Below, piece after piece: positions 45,844-53,969 of a stretch of 64,000 nucleotides of DNA. Each line of letters begins with the position of its first letter. Positions within the stretch are counted from its first letter, which is position 1. The stretch is from the NCBI GenBank assembly GCA_028279185.1, contig JANQSS010000043.1, positions 62,001 through 126,000 of the forward strand, written 5' to 3'. The position numbers and the translations under genes were made by a program. Below the pieces are notes generated by a model. The model saw only the letters and a list, made by a program, of their open reading frames with translations, was not told where the DNA came from and did no database searches. The DNA comes from Saprospiraceae bacterium (lineage in GTDB: Bacteria > Bacteroidota > Bacteroidia > Chitinophagales > Saprospiraceae).

Positions 45844-46521
45844 ATGAAAAAATTCCTTTTTTTACTCTTATCCTGTGGACTTACCACGTTGTCGATTGCT
45901 CAGTCAGGTTTAGAAATTGGACTGGATATTATGCCCCAAACGCATTGGATATTAAACCAGAATGATTTCGATGAGGGCGGCTTGCTTGATCACAAACCTA
46001 CTTATGGTGTCGCCATTGGTGCCCATGCAGGATTGAATTTTTCCGACAAATTCGGAGCACAAATCGGCATTTTGTATTCTGCGCAAGGTCAGGATTACGA
46101 GCAAACAGTCAACGACATTGTCGTCAATGAGTATGCCAAAAAACTAACCTATATTAAAATACCTTTACTCTTTAAATTTAATGGTGATCCTGATGCCGGA
46201 GCTTATTTTCAAGGTGTTGTTGGCCCGCAACTCGGCCTTTTAACGAACGCCGAAGTGGAAGGAAATCCTCCTGGGACATTGCTAATTCCTAATTCAAAAG
46301 ATGCCTATAATAGCGTGGACCTTAGTGCGGTACTTGGACTTGGTGTGGGAATAAAGATGACGGATGCACTTCGACTCGGATTAATGTTTCGATTCGATGT
46401 TTCGTTAGGTGATATTGAAAACAAAGATGACTTTTGGACAGAGACTATTCATTTTTCTCGAGAAAGTTCTCAAAATGTTACCGGCGGGTTGATGATCAGT
46501 TTGAACTATGTTTTAAATTAA
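45844..46521 (+). CDS. Outer membrane beta-barrel protein, PorT-like
   Basis: About 225 residues from ATG 45844 (MKKFLFLLLSCGLTTLSIAQ, signal peptide). The mature part is built of alternating amphipathic strands (GLEIGLDIMPQTHWIL, YGVAIGAHAGLNFSDKFGAQIG, LTYIKIPLLFKF, GLGVGIKMTDALRLGLMF) and ends in LMISLNYVLN. This is the PorT/OMP_b-brl_2 layout common in Bacteroidota. Such barrels range from T9SS component PorT to general surface proteins; here no T9SS gene is adjacent, so the role is open. It is monocistronic with a strong terminator. Confidence 0.8.
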   Translation: MKKFLFLLLSCGLTTLSIAQSGLEIGLDIMPQTHWILNQNDFDEGGLLDHKPTYGVAIGAHAGLNFSDKFGAQIGILYSAQGQDYEQTVNDIVVNEYAKKLTYIKIPLLFKFNGDPDAGAYFQGVVGPQLGLLTNAEVEGNPPGTLLIPNSKDAYNSVDLSAVLGLGVGIKMTDALRLGLMFRFDVSLGDIENKDDFWTETIHFSRESSQNVTGGLMISLNYVLN

Positions 46522-46546
46522 ACCGACTGTTGCATAGACAGTTTTG

Positions 46547-46579
46547 AAGCCGCTGAAGCATTGCTTTTGCGGCTTTTTT
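46547..46579 (+). terminator. Rho-independent terminator after the outer membrane barrel gene
   Basis: AAGCCGC pairs with GCGGCTT across a 15-base loop, followed by a T-run, about 26 bases past the stop. Confidence 0.8.
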
Positions 46580-46645
46580 ATTTAATTTATTTCGTTTAAT
46601 CAAAACAGTGTTTAAAATCGTTTTATTTAATAAATAATAAACCTG

Positions 46646-47161
46646 ATGGACAAAACAGCCCTTCTAAACGGATTTGAATTAAATGCTGCCTATACACGAG
46701 AACTCGTGCGTGACGTCGATGAATTGGACATGACTGCACAGCCCAATGGCATTATTAATCATCCGGCATTTACTATTGGACACCTCATTTCTGCCATGGG
46801 ATTAAGTATAAAATTACTTGGCCAACCATATGAAATGCCGGAAGGATGGGATGAAATCTTCAGGCGAACAGGGCCAGGAGACCCTCAACGACCGACTGCA
46901 AATGCTGCTTTGTTTCCTAATAAAACAGCGCTTTTATTAGAGTTTGATAAAAAATACAATCAACTAGTCCAATTAATAGAGCGAGTAGATCAAGAAAAGT
47001 GGAACGAAACGCACCAATGGAAATTGGCATCATTCATGCCTACAACTGGTGAGCTGCTATATTTTCAATGTCTTATGCATCACAGTTGGCACATCGGTCA
47101 ACTCGCCGAATGGCGACGAGCTATGAACTTGGATTCTGCACTTGCCAAACTCGTTCCATAA
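46646..47161 (+). CDS. DinB-family protein
   Basis: A 171-residue four-helix bundle with the metal-binding histidines of the DinB superfamily: INHPAFTIGHLISA near the N-terminus and MHHSWHIGQLAEWR near the C-terminus. DinB-like proteins in other bacteria bind a metal and include thiol-dependent S-transferases, but most members have no assigned role. It precedes an alkyltransferase-like protein gene by about 20 bases and is probably co-transcribed with it, which links it loosely to DNA or thiol stress. A second DinB-like protein lies at 61901-62443. Confidence 0.85.
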   Translation: MDKTALLNGFELNAAYTRELVRDVDELDMTAQPNGIINHPAFTIGHLISAMGLSIKLLGQPYEMPEGWDEIFRRTGPGDPQRPTANAALFPNKTALLLEFDKKYNQLVQLIERVDQEKWNETHQWKLASFMPTTGELLYFQCLMHHSWHIGQLAEWRRAMNLDSALAKLVP

Positions 47162-47183
47162 TAATTCAACTATATTTATAATT

Positions 47184-47525
47184 GTGTCTAAAAAACTAAA
47201 TAAAACGCATTATTTCGACGATGTATACGATGTCGTGCGAGCAGTACCTCGTGGTCGTGTTACCACCTATGGCACGATTGCTAACTTCTTATGTCTCGGG
47301 TCCGCGCGCATGGCGGGTTGGGCCCTTAATAAATGTCAAGGCGCGCTTCCGCCTGTCCCGGCACATCGTGTTGTAAATCGAAAGGGGGAGTTAAGTGGAA
47401 GGCTTATGTTTGAACATCCAACTAAAATGCAAGAGCTGCTGGAAGCTGAGGGTGTTCAGATTGAAAATAATGCTGTAGTTGATTTTGACCAAAAATACTG
47501 GCACCCTGAGGAAAGCCTGAGTTAG
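47184..47525 (+). CDS. Alkyltransferase-like protein (MGMT family, Ala in place of Cys)
   Basis: About 114 residues from GTG 47184 (MSKKLNKTHYFDDVYDVV). The protein is the DNA-binding half of O6-methylguanine methyltransferase: VPRGRVTTYGTIANFL, ARMAGWALNKCQ and VPAHRVVNRKGELSG. In MGMT the last motif is PCHRV with the acceptor cysteine; here Cys is Ala, the hallmark of alkyltransferase-like proteins, which bind alkylated guanine and hand it to nucleotide excision repair. The GTG is chosen because the longer frame would overlap the DinB gene with a poor N-terminus. Confidence 0.9.
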   Translation: MSKKLNKTHYFDDVYDVVRAVPRGRVTTYGTIANFLCLGSARMAGWALNKCQGALPPVPAHRVVNRKGELSGRLMFEHPTKMQELLEAEGVQIENNAVVDFDQKYWHPEESLS

Positions 47526-47705
47526 TTATTTAAATAAAGTTGAAACACGATTATTTTTTATTTAGCCATATAGGAAAATACCTTTCTATAATTGTTACAA
47601 TCGCGTTACCAAGGCTGGCTGAAGAATCATTATATTTAGTGGTGAATTTCAACTGATCCGGATCAGCACATGTGAATTTGATTTTTGGCTCAAAAAAACT
47701 CCGTC

Positions 47706-49871
47706 ATGAAGACATTACAATTTTTACTCATCATTTTTATTACAACAAATTGCTGTTTCCTGTCTGCTCAAATTCATGTTAAACATGATGCCAACGGCGC
47801 AAACAACGGCACCTCCTGGAATGATGCCTATACGGATTTGCAAATGGCATTTGATAATTCCAAAAAGGGTGATCAGGTATGGATTGCGGCAGGTACTTAC
47901 AAACCAACTATTACGGGTGACACAGCTGATGCTTATTTTCGATTCCCACATGACCTGAAAGTATATGGTGGTTTCGATGGAACGGAAACTGCGCTTGAGC
48001 AACGGGATTGGTTGACTAACCAATCAATTTTATCAGGCGATCACCTGGGTGATGATATCGACGATGACTTCGACAACAACCGTGTCGATAACTCACGACA
48101 TGTGATGTGGCTCACTGACACTGTTACAAATGCCACAATAATAGATGGATTGACGTTCCGAAATGGGAATACGGAACCTCAATCAGGCTCCGGTAATGAT
48201 AGACGCGGCGGAGGATTACTTACCCTGGGCGCACCTATTATTCGAAATTGTTATTTCACTCAAAATTATGGTTACTTTGGAGGCGGCCTTTATCCTCGTG
48301 GGGCTGCGGCAACAGGAGTTCAAATTTTGGACTGTACATTTGAAAACAATGAAGGAGGCTCAGGTGCAGCCTTCTACATTAATTCGGATACGGCCACTGT
48401 CGGTCGTTGTCATTTCGCCAATAACCATGTATTAAATTCCGGTGGCGCTATCTACAATGGTGTCGATGATGATATGCATATATTCGATTGTACATTCTCG
48501 TCAAATTCAACGTCCGACTTTCGCGGAGGTGCCGTATACAATACGTTCTCGCCAACCTTGATAGAGCGATGTACGTTTGATCGTAATCGCGCTCCAAATT
48601 CATCAGGCGGAGCGGTACAAATCCGTAATTCAGATGACACTGATCCAATCAGAACAGTAGTTATTCGCGATTGTGAATTCACCAATAATGATGCGCGTTG
48701 GGGTGGGGCTGTTGGTACGTATGATAGACGATCGATTTCGATCATAGATAATTGTAGTTTTAGTGGAAATTTCGGATCGAGTTCGGGAGGTGCTGGTACA
48801 AACGCTTTCGGCGCAACGAGCAATTATGTGAATTGCACATTTGAATCCAACACGTCCCCAATTGGAGGAGCATTGTATAGTCAAAACGATAGCTCTGTAG
48901 TTAATGTAACAGCATGCATATTTTCTTCAAATATTGCTGACGAACGAGGCGGTGCTATTAACATATCTGGCGACGATGAACCTGCTGCCATGCTTCCGCT
49001 ACCTATTTTGACTATTGTCAACTCCGAGTTTCAAGGAAATTCTTCAAAAGAACAGGCGGGAGCCATAAATATTGGAAATGCAAATCTTCAATTAACTAGT
49101 TCTGTACTCACCTATAATTTTACCGAAAACCTTGACGGAGTAGGCGGCGCTCTTTCATTAAATTGCAATGATAGCCTAGATTGTGAATATCGCATATTAA
49201 ACTCAACATTATCGCTAAACACGGCTTTTGTGGGAGCGGGGATTTCAAGTTGGAAACAAACTGAAAACGGAACAGCAGTACTGTATTTACAAAATACAAT
49301 ATTAGAAAACCCCGACGGTGCTAATTATGAAATCGAGGATGGAACACCGACTGTCATGTCAGACGGTGGTAATTTATGCGGAGACATCAGCTTAGAAGAT
49401 GAGCTGTCGAATACAAATGATGTTTCCAATATTGCACCTGGCTTCGTTGACCCTGCCTTTAATTTTAGGTTGCGAGATGATAGTCCTGCTGTGAATACGG
49501 GGATAGATGACAATGCACCAGATACCGATTTTGAAGGAAACCCTCGTCTTGGAATTACGGATAAAGGTGCTTTTGAAAATCAAAATGTCTCTGCAATAAA
49601 AACCCCGCAACAAAATGCATTCGGTAGTATGGAGGTATTTCCTAATCCTGTGGTTGATTTTGCCCATGTATCAATTAATAATAATTATTATGGCAATGTA
49701 TTCATCCGCGTATTAAATATGAACGGTAGGTTAGTTCAACAATATCGAGTTCAAAAGGATAGTCCGCTCAATACCTTTACAATAAATATGTCAACTGTTT
49801 CTTCGGGGCAATATTTAATTGAATCAACAAATGGAATTTTCTCTTCAACTATTACTATTCAAATAAATTAA
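47706..49871 (+). CDS. Secreted right-handed beta-helix protein with T9SS type A tail
   Basis: About 721 residues from ATG 47706 (MKTLQFLLIIFITTNCCFLSAQ, signal peptide). Residues about 25-600 hold repeats of the polymorphic membrane protein kind: GGGLYPRG, GGAIYNGV, GGAVYNTF, each before a CTF or CHF strand such as CTFSSNS. They form a right-handed parallel beta-helix. The C-terminus has VFPNPVVDFAHV and ends ITIQIN, a type A sorting domain for the type IX system. Similar proteins are surface adhesins or polysaccharide lyases; no catalytic residues can be assigned here. It is separated from the next gene by only 14 bases. Confidence 0.9.
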   Translation: MKTLQFLLIIFITTNCCFLSAQIHVKHDANGANNGTSWNDAYTDLQMAFDNSKKGDQVWIAAGTYKPTITGDTADAYFRFPHDLKVYGGFDGTETALEQRDWLTNQSILSGDHLGDDIDDDFDNNRVDNSRHVMWLTDTVTNATIIDGLTFRNGNTEPQSGSGNDRRGGGLLTLGAPIIRNCYFTQNYGYFGGGLYPRGAAATGVQILDCTFENNEGGSGAAFYINSDTATVGRCHFANNHVLNSGGAIYNGVDDDMHIFDCTFSSNSTSDFRGGAVYNTFSPTLIERCTFDRNRAPNSSGGAVQIRNSDDTDPIRTVVIRDCEFTNNDARWGGAVGTYDRRSISIIDNCSFSGNFGSSSGGAGTNAFGATSNYVNCTFESNTSPIGGALYSQNDSSVVNVTACIFSSNIADERGGAINISGDDEPAAMLPLPILTIVNSEFQGNSSKEQAGAINIGNANLQLTSSVLTYNFTENLDGVGGALSLNCNDSLDCEYRILNSTLSLNTAFVGAGISSWKQTENGTAVLYLQNTILENPDGANYEIEDGTPTVMSDGGNLCGDISLEDELSNTNDVSNIAPGFVDPAFNFRLRDDSPAVNTGIDDNAPDTDFEGNPRLGITDKGAFENQNVSAIKTPQQNAFGSMEVFPNPVVDFAHVSINNNYYGNVFIRVLNMNGRLVQQYRVQKDSPLNTFTINMSTVSSGQYLIESTNGIFSSTITIQIN

Positions 49872-49885
49872 ACAAATTCAAAATT

Positions 49886-50332
49886 ATGTACGAAATAAAT
49901 ATCATTGCTTTGCTCGTTGCCGCACTAGTTCCTATGCTTACTGGTTTTATCTACTACAACCCAAAAACAATGGGTAGCGCCTGGATGCGTTCTCTCGGCA
50001 AAACAGAAGAGGAATTGCGAGATGGGTTTAATATGCCCGTTGCATTGATTGTCGGTTTTGTTCTTGCATTTTTGCTTGCCTTTATAGTCGACGGACTCAT
50101 AGAATTAACGCATAAGGAGGTGAATGATGCGGGAGAATTAGTTTTTGGGAGTTTTCATACGTTCAAGCACGGTGCCCTGCATGGCATGTTTTATGGCCTT
50201 TTAATTGTAGTGCCGGTTTTTATTACCAATGGTTTATATGAACGTAAGTCCTGGTCCAATATGCTTATAAACTGTGGTTACTGGGTACTAACCATAGCAA
50301 TTATGGGTGGCATACTTGACATGTGGGTCTAA
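49886..50332 (+). CDS. DUF1761 integral membrane protein
   Basis: A 148-residue protein with four membrane segments matching DUF1761: LVAALVPMLTGFIYYNPKTMG at the start, a charged WMRSLGKTEEEL loop, then FKHGALHGMFYG and a final NCGYWVLTIAIMGGILDMW. The family is widespread in Bacteroidota with no known function. It lies 14 bases after the beta-helix gene and may be read from the same transcript, though no functional link is obvious. Confidence 0.85.
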   Translation: MYEINIIALLVAALVPMLTGFIYYNPKTMGSAWMRSLGKTEEELRDGFNMPVALIVGFVLAFLLAFIVDGLIELTHKEVNDAGELVFGSFHTFKHGALHGMFYGLLIVVPVFITNGLYERKSWSNMLINCGYWVLTIAIMGGILDMWV

Positions 50333-50601
50333 GCGGATCGAAGATCTTAAGAATTCGTATCCGCGCATTCCATATAAGTAGGCCCTGAATCCATACACCC
50401 CTTAGCTATCAAGGATTTAGTGGTGGGGCTGTCGTTAATTTTATGTTAATGAATGACATCATAGTTCGAGATATAAAAATGTGCCATATATTCGGGAAAC
50501 GAAAGTTTATTAACTGAAACTGTATCAAATCAAACAATAATTCGCTTATAAAGTAAAACTTACTCGAAACAAGATTCTGTAACCATTTAATTTAAAGGGC
50601 T

Positions 50602-51183
50602 ATGAACTTTAACGAGTTAAGCGACAAGGACTTAATACAGGCTTATCTGGACGGCCAGGACAAGGCCTTCGAAATTCTCCTAAATAGGCACAAGGAAAAA
50701 ATATACACTTCGATCTATTTGTTCGTCAAAGATCAAAGTCGTGCCGAAGATATATTCCAAGAAGTATTCATTAAGATAATCAAGACTATCCGTAAAGGAA
50801 AGTACAATCATGAAGGCAAATTTGTCCAATGGGCTATGCGAATTTCGTACAACATGTGTGTCGACCACTTCAGGAAGGCCAAGCGTCGATCAATTATACA
50901 CCCTACCGACGAATTTGACATTTTCGATGTCATCGAAAATCCTGACCCAAATCGTGAGGATACATTGATCAAAGATCAGACACATGCAAAAGTGCGTAAA
51001 CTCATTGACAAGCTTCCTGCCGAACAGCGAGAAGTGGTCATGCTCCGTCATTACGCTGACATGTCCTTTAAAGAAATCGCTCAACTAACGCGTGTAAGCA
51101 TTAACACTGCTCTCGGTCGTATGCGATACGCACTTATCAATATTCGGAAAATGGTTGATGACGGGCACGTCATCCTACAGTAA
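50602..51183 (+). CDS. ECF sigma-70 family sigma factor (RpoE-like)
   Basis: A 193-residue protein with textbook ECF layout: region 2 (about 12-90; LLNRHKEKIYTSIYLFVKD, RAEDIFQEVFIKII and FVQWAMRISYNMCVDHFRK) and region 4 (about 130-185; LPAEQREVVMLRHYADMSFKEIAQL). It differs from the other two sigma factors in being a closer match to the RpoE consensus and in having no membrane partner next to it. It is monocistronic with a strong terminator. This type is one of the conserved ECF factors of Bacteroidota, often with a housekeeping or stress role; the regulon is unknown. Confidence 0.92.
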   Translation: MNFNELSDKDLIQAYLDGQDKAFEILLNRHKEKIYTSIYLFVKDQSRAEDIFQEVFIKIIKTIRKGKYNHEGKFVQWAMRISYNMCVDHFRKAKRRSIIHPTDEFDIFDVIENPDPNREDTLIKDQTHAKVRKLIDKLPAEQREVVMLRHYADMSFKEIAQLTRVSINTALGRMRYALINIRKMVDDGHVILQ

Positions 51184-51228
51184 TCGGTCATAACGATCCG
51201 TTTAATACGGATATCATCATAGCAAACC

Positions 51229-51259
51229 GGGTCGATGTCACGTGCATCGACCCTTTTTT
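51229..51259 (+). terminator. Rho-independent terminator after the sigma factor gene
   Basis: GGGTCGATG pairs perfectly with CATCGACCC and is followed by six T, about 45 bases past the stop and just before the next ATG. Confidence 0.9.
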
Positions 51260-51273
51260 ATTAGGTTTGATCC

Positions 51274-52152
51274 ATGGCAAGTGTGCTTATCAGGGCAATA
51301 AAGAGGACAAAACTAGACAGTCAGTCATACGACGCCTGTATACGCCGGTCCTCTCGGTCTCGGGTTTACGCTTTTTCATGGTACCTTGACAGTGTTTGCG
51401 ATCAATGGTACGCGTTAGTATTAGGCGACTACGATATGGTCATGCCAGTTCCGTATCGGCGTAAATTTGGATTATCATACGTCTACTTACCTCCTTTGGT
51501 GCAACAATTAGGCGTTTTTGGTGAAAACAGGGAATCATATGAAAGGCACTTTTATTCCACCTTACTTTCCCGGCATTTACATGTTGATTATGTGTTTCAT
51601 GCACTACATCCCCCAAAAGGCTCCGTGGTCCGGACCAATTTAATTCTCCCGGTCGACGAGCATGATGAATCTTCACTCTCATCAAACCGAAAACGTGATT
51701 TGAAAAAATCCACCAAGGCCAACTTGCAATTTGTCAACGACATATCATTGGCATCCTTTTTAGCTGCGTCAAAAAAATCATTGGGCCAACATGGCCTTAC
51801 AGTCGACATGATTACAGGCCTTCATGAATCAAGTAGGCAAGGGGCACAAATAAAATGTTGTGTTGTTCAAAGAGGGGAAATCGCACTTTTTTGTCTTTTA
51901 TATGCTATAGCAGATAATCGAATGTATTATTTGCTTCCGCTACAACTTTCTGAAGAGGCACGAAACTACGGCGCAGCAACATTTGCAGTAGTTGAATTAT
52001 TAAGATTGTACTCGAGTTCTATTGACATTTTCGATTTTGAAGGGTCAGCGATTGAAGGTGTTCGAAGATTTTATGAAAGCTTTGCCGCCCGAAATGAACC
52101 ATATCACCATTTACGTAAAACATTTTTTCATTTTATGAAACATATGCGTTAA
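51274..52152 (+). CDS. FemAB/GNAT-like acyltransferase
   Basis: A 292-residue protein with a two-lobed GNAT-like layout. The first lobe contains WYLDSVCDQWYALVLGDYDMVMPVPYRRKFGLSYVYLPP; the second contains FVNDISLASFLAAS, a long GEIALFCLLYAIADNRMYYLL strand pair and IDIFDFEGSAIEGVRRFYESF with the DFEGS motif typical of FemAB/CelD-like acyltransferases. Family members transfer acyl or aminoacyl groups to peptidoglycan or sugars. No cluster partner is present, so the substrate is unknown. It is isolated by a terminator upstream. Confidence 0.65.
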   Translation: MASVLIRAIKRTKLDSQSYDACIRRSSRSRVYAFSWYLDSVCDQWYALVLGDYDMVMPVPYRRKFGLSYVYLPPLVQQLGVFGENRESYERHFYSTLLSRHLHVDYVFHALHPPKGSVVRTNLILPVDEHDESSLSSNRKRDLKKSTKANLQFVNDISLASFLAASKKSLGQHGLTVDMITGLHESSRQGAQIKCCVVQRGEIALFCLLYAIADNRMYYLLPLQLSEEARNYGAATFAVVELLRLYSSSIDIFDFEGSAIEGVRRFYESFAARNEPYHHLRKTFFHFMKHMR

Positions 52153-52278
52153 TATCTGCTCCAACACACCTTATTGTGTTTTTTACAATAAGTTTGTTAA
52201 TCAACGGTTCAATAGTTTTTTAGATTTATACGGCTGAATTAAACTTGTAACTTAATGCTAAGAGCAGCCTATTTTCCT

Positions 52279-52286
52279 ACCTTTGC
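52279..52286 (+). promoter_or_regulatory. Bacteroidota -7 box for pckA
   Basis: TACCTTTG is an exact TAnnTTTG match, 20 bases before the ATG at 52306. It lies inside the longer frame that would begin at 52255 and so fixes the start. Confidence 0.65.
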
Positions 52287-52305
52287 ACCCTCAAAATTTG
52301 CATCA

Positions 52306-53913
52306 ATGAAAGAAGTAGGCATTCACAACCCATCAGCAGATCTAACCTCAATTGGTATTCACACAGTGGGAAATGTATACTGGAATTTGACCCCTGAAAG
52401 TTTAGTTGAACATACCATTCAAAAAGGAATGGGAGTATTATCAGATCTCGGTGCTATTTGTGTTCAGACCGGGGAGTTTACCGGGCGTTCACCCAAAGAT
52501 CGATTCATTGTACGTGACGCTATAACTGAAGATGCTGTTGACTGGAATGGCATTAATATTGGATTTGATTCAGATAAATTTGATGCACTCTATGATAAGG
52601 TGGCCAAATACCTCAACGAACATGATATTTATGTACGTGACGCATATGCATGCGCGGACGATAAGTATCGGTTAAATTTGCGTTTAATATCGGAATATCC
52701 TTGGAGCAATCAATTTGCAAATAATATGTTTTTGCGTCCAACTCGGGAAGAAATAATGACATTCAATCCCGAATGGCGAATTTTATGTGCTCCCGGATTT
52801 AAAGCAAACCCTGATATTGATGGTACGCGACAACACAATTTTGCCATTCTCAATTTTTCAAGAAAAGCGATAATTATTGGTGGAACAGCCTATACCGGTG
52901 AAATAAAAAAAGGAATATTTTCAGCATTGAATTTTATTCTACCCCACCTATACAATGTATTGAGTATGCACTGTTCGGCCAATGTAGGGCAAGCGGGAGA
53001 TGCCGCCGTATTTTTTGGTCTATCTGGAACGGGAAAAACAACACTTTCTGCCGATCCAAACCGAAAATTAATTGGTGACGATGAACACGGTTGGTCCGAA
53101 AGCGGAATATTTAATTTCGAAGGAGGTTGTTATGCAAAAACAATTGATTTAACACCTGAAAAAGAGCCCGATATTTATGCGGCTATAAAACATGGGGCTA
53201 TATTAGAGAATATTACATTCCATGAGGGAACAAGAAAAGTGAATTTTGAAGATGATTCGATCACGCAAAATACACGAGTATCTTACCCTATTTATCATAT
53301 AGAAAACATGATGCCCGGTTCTACGGGTGGGCACCCTGAAAATATCTTTTTCCTGACAGCAGACGCCTTTGGAGTATTACCTCCAATATCGCGGCTTACA
53401 CCTGGACAGGCCATGTATCATTTCATATCTGGATATACGGCTAAAGTTGCCGGAACGGAAGAAGGGGTCACCGAGCCTCAAACGACTTTCTCGGCCTGTT
53501 TTGGAGCTCCTTTTTTACCCTTGCACCCAACACAATACGCCGAGATGTTAGGGGAAAAAATGCAACAGCACAAAACACGTATTTGGTTAATTAATACGGG
53601 CTGGACAGGTGGTGTTTATGGCATTGGTTCACGGATTAAATTAAAATATACACGTGCTATGATTACCGCCGCTTTAAATGGTGAATTGGATGATGTGGCC
53701 TATGCAAAACATGAGATTTTTGGATTACAAATGCCTACATCTTGCCCCAACGTTCCATCGGATATTTTAGATCCAAAGAAAACCTGGACTGATAAAGCTG
53801 CCTACGATGAAAAGGCCAAACATTTGGCACAAGCATTCAATGCCAATTTCAAAGCATTTGAAGACAAAGCAAGTGAAGAAATATTACGTGCGGCCCCAAA
53901 CCAGGCTCCTTGA
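52306..53913 (+). CDS. pckA: Phosphoenolpyruvate carboxykinase (ATP)
   Basis: About 535 residues from ATG 52306 (MKEVGIHNPSADL). It converts oxaloacetate and ATP to phosphoenolpyruvate in gluconeogenesis. Signatures: TGEFTGRSPKDRFIV near the N-terminus, GLSGTGKTTLS at about 238 (kinase-1a loop), DDEHGWSESGIFNFEGGCYAK (metal and oxaloacetate site, shown in part) and NTGWTGGVYGIGSRI. The length and motifs identify the ATP-dependent rather than GTP-dependent enzyme. The upstream ATG at 52255 precedes a promoter box and is rejected. The gene stands alone and is convergent with rodA. Confidence 0.97.
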   Translation: MKEVGIHNPSADLTSIGIHTVGNVYWNLTPESLVEHTIQKGMGVLSDLGAICVQTGEFTGRSPKDRFIVRDAITEDAVDWNGINIGFDSDKFDALYDKVAKYLNEHDIYVRDAYACADDKYRLNLRLISEYPWSNQFANNMFLRPTREEIMTFNPEWRILCAPGFKANPDIDGTRQHNFAILNFSRKAIIIGGTAYTGEIKKGIFSALNFILPHLYNVLSMHCSANVGQAGDAAVFFGLSGTGKTTLSADPNRKLIGDDEHGWSESGIFNFEGGCYAKTIDLTPEKEPDIYAAIKHGAILENITFHEGTRKVNFEDDSITQNTRVSYPIYHIENMMPGSTGGHPENIFFLTADAFGVLPPISRLTPGQAMYHFISGYTAKVAGTEEGVTEPQTTFSACFGAPFLPLHPTQYAEMLGEKMQQHKTRIWLINTGWTGGVYGIGSRIKLKYTRAMITAALNGELDDVAYAKHEIFGLQMPTSCPNVPSDILDPKKTWTDKAAYDEKAKHLAQAFNANFKAFEDKASEEILRAAPNQAP

Positions 53914-53969
53914 ATGGCTAACGGTTGATCATCACCACAAGGAGGTAATTAAGGCTTAAGGCGCATGTA

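Noticed and set aside
51274-52152. A second PckA or sugar-related gene linked to pckA
   Set aside because: The protein is FemAB/GNAT-like and separated from pckA by about 150 bases and a separate promoter; there is no sign of a shared pathway.
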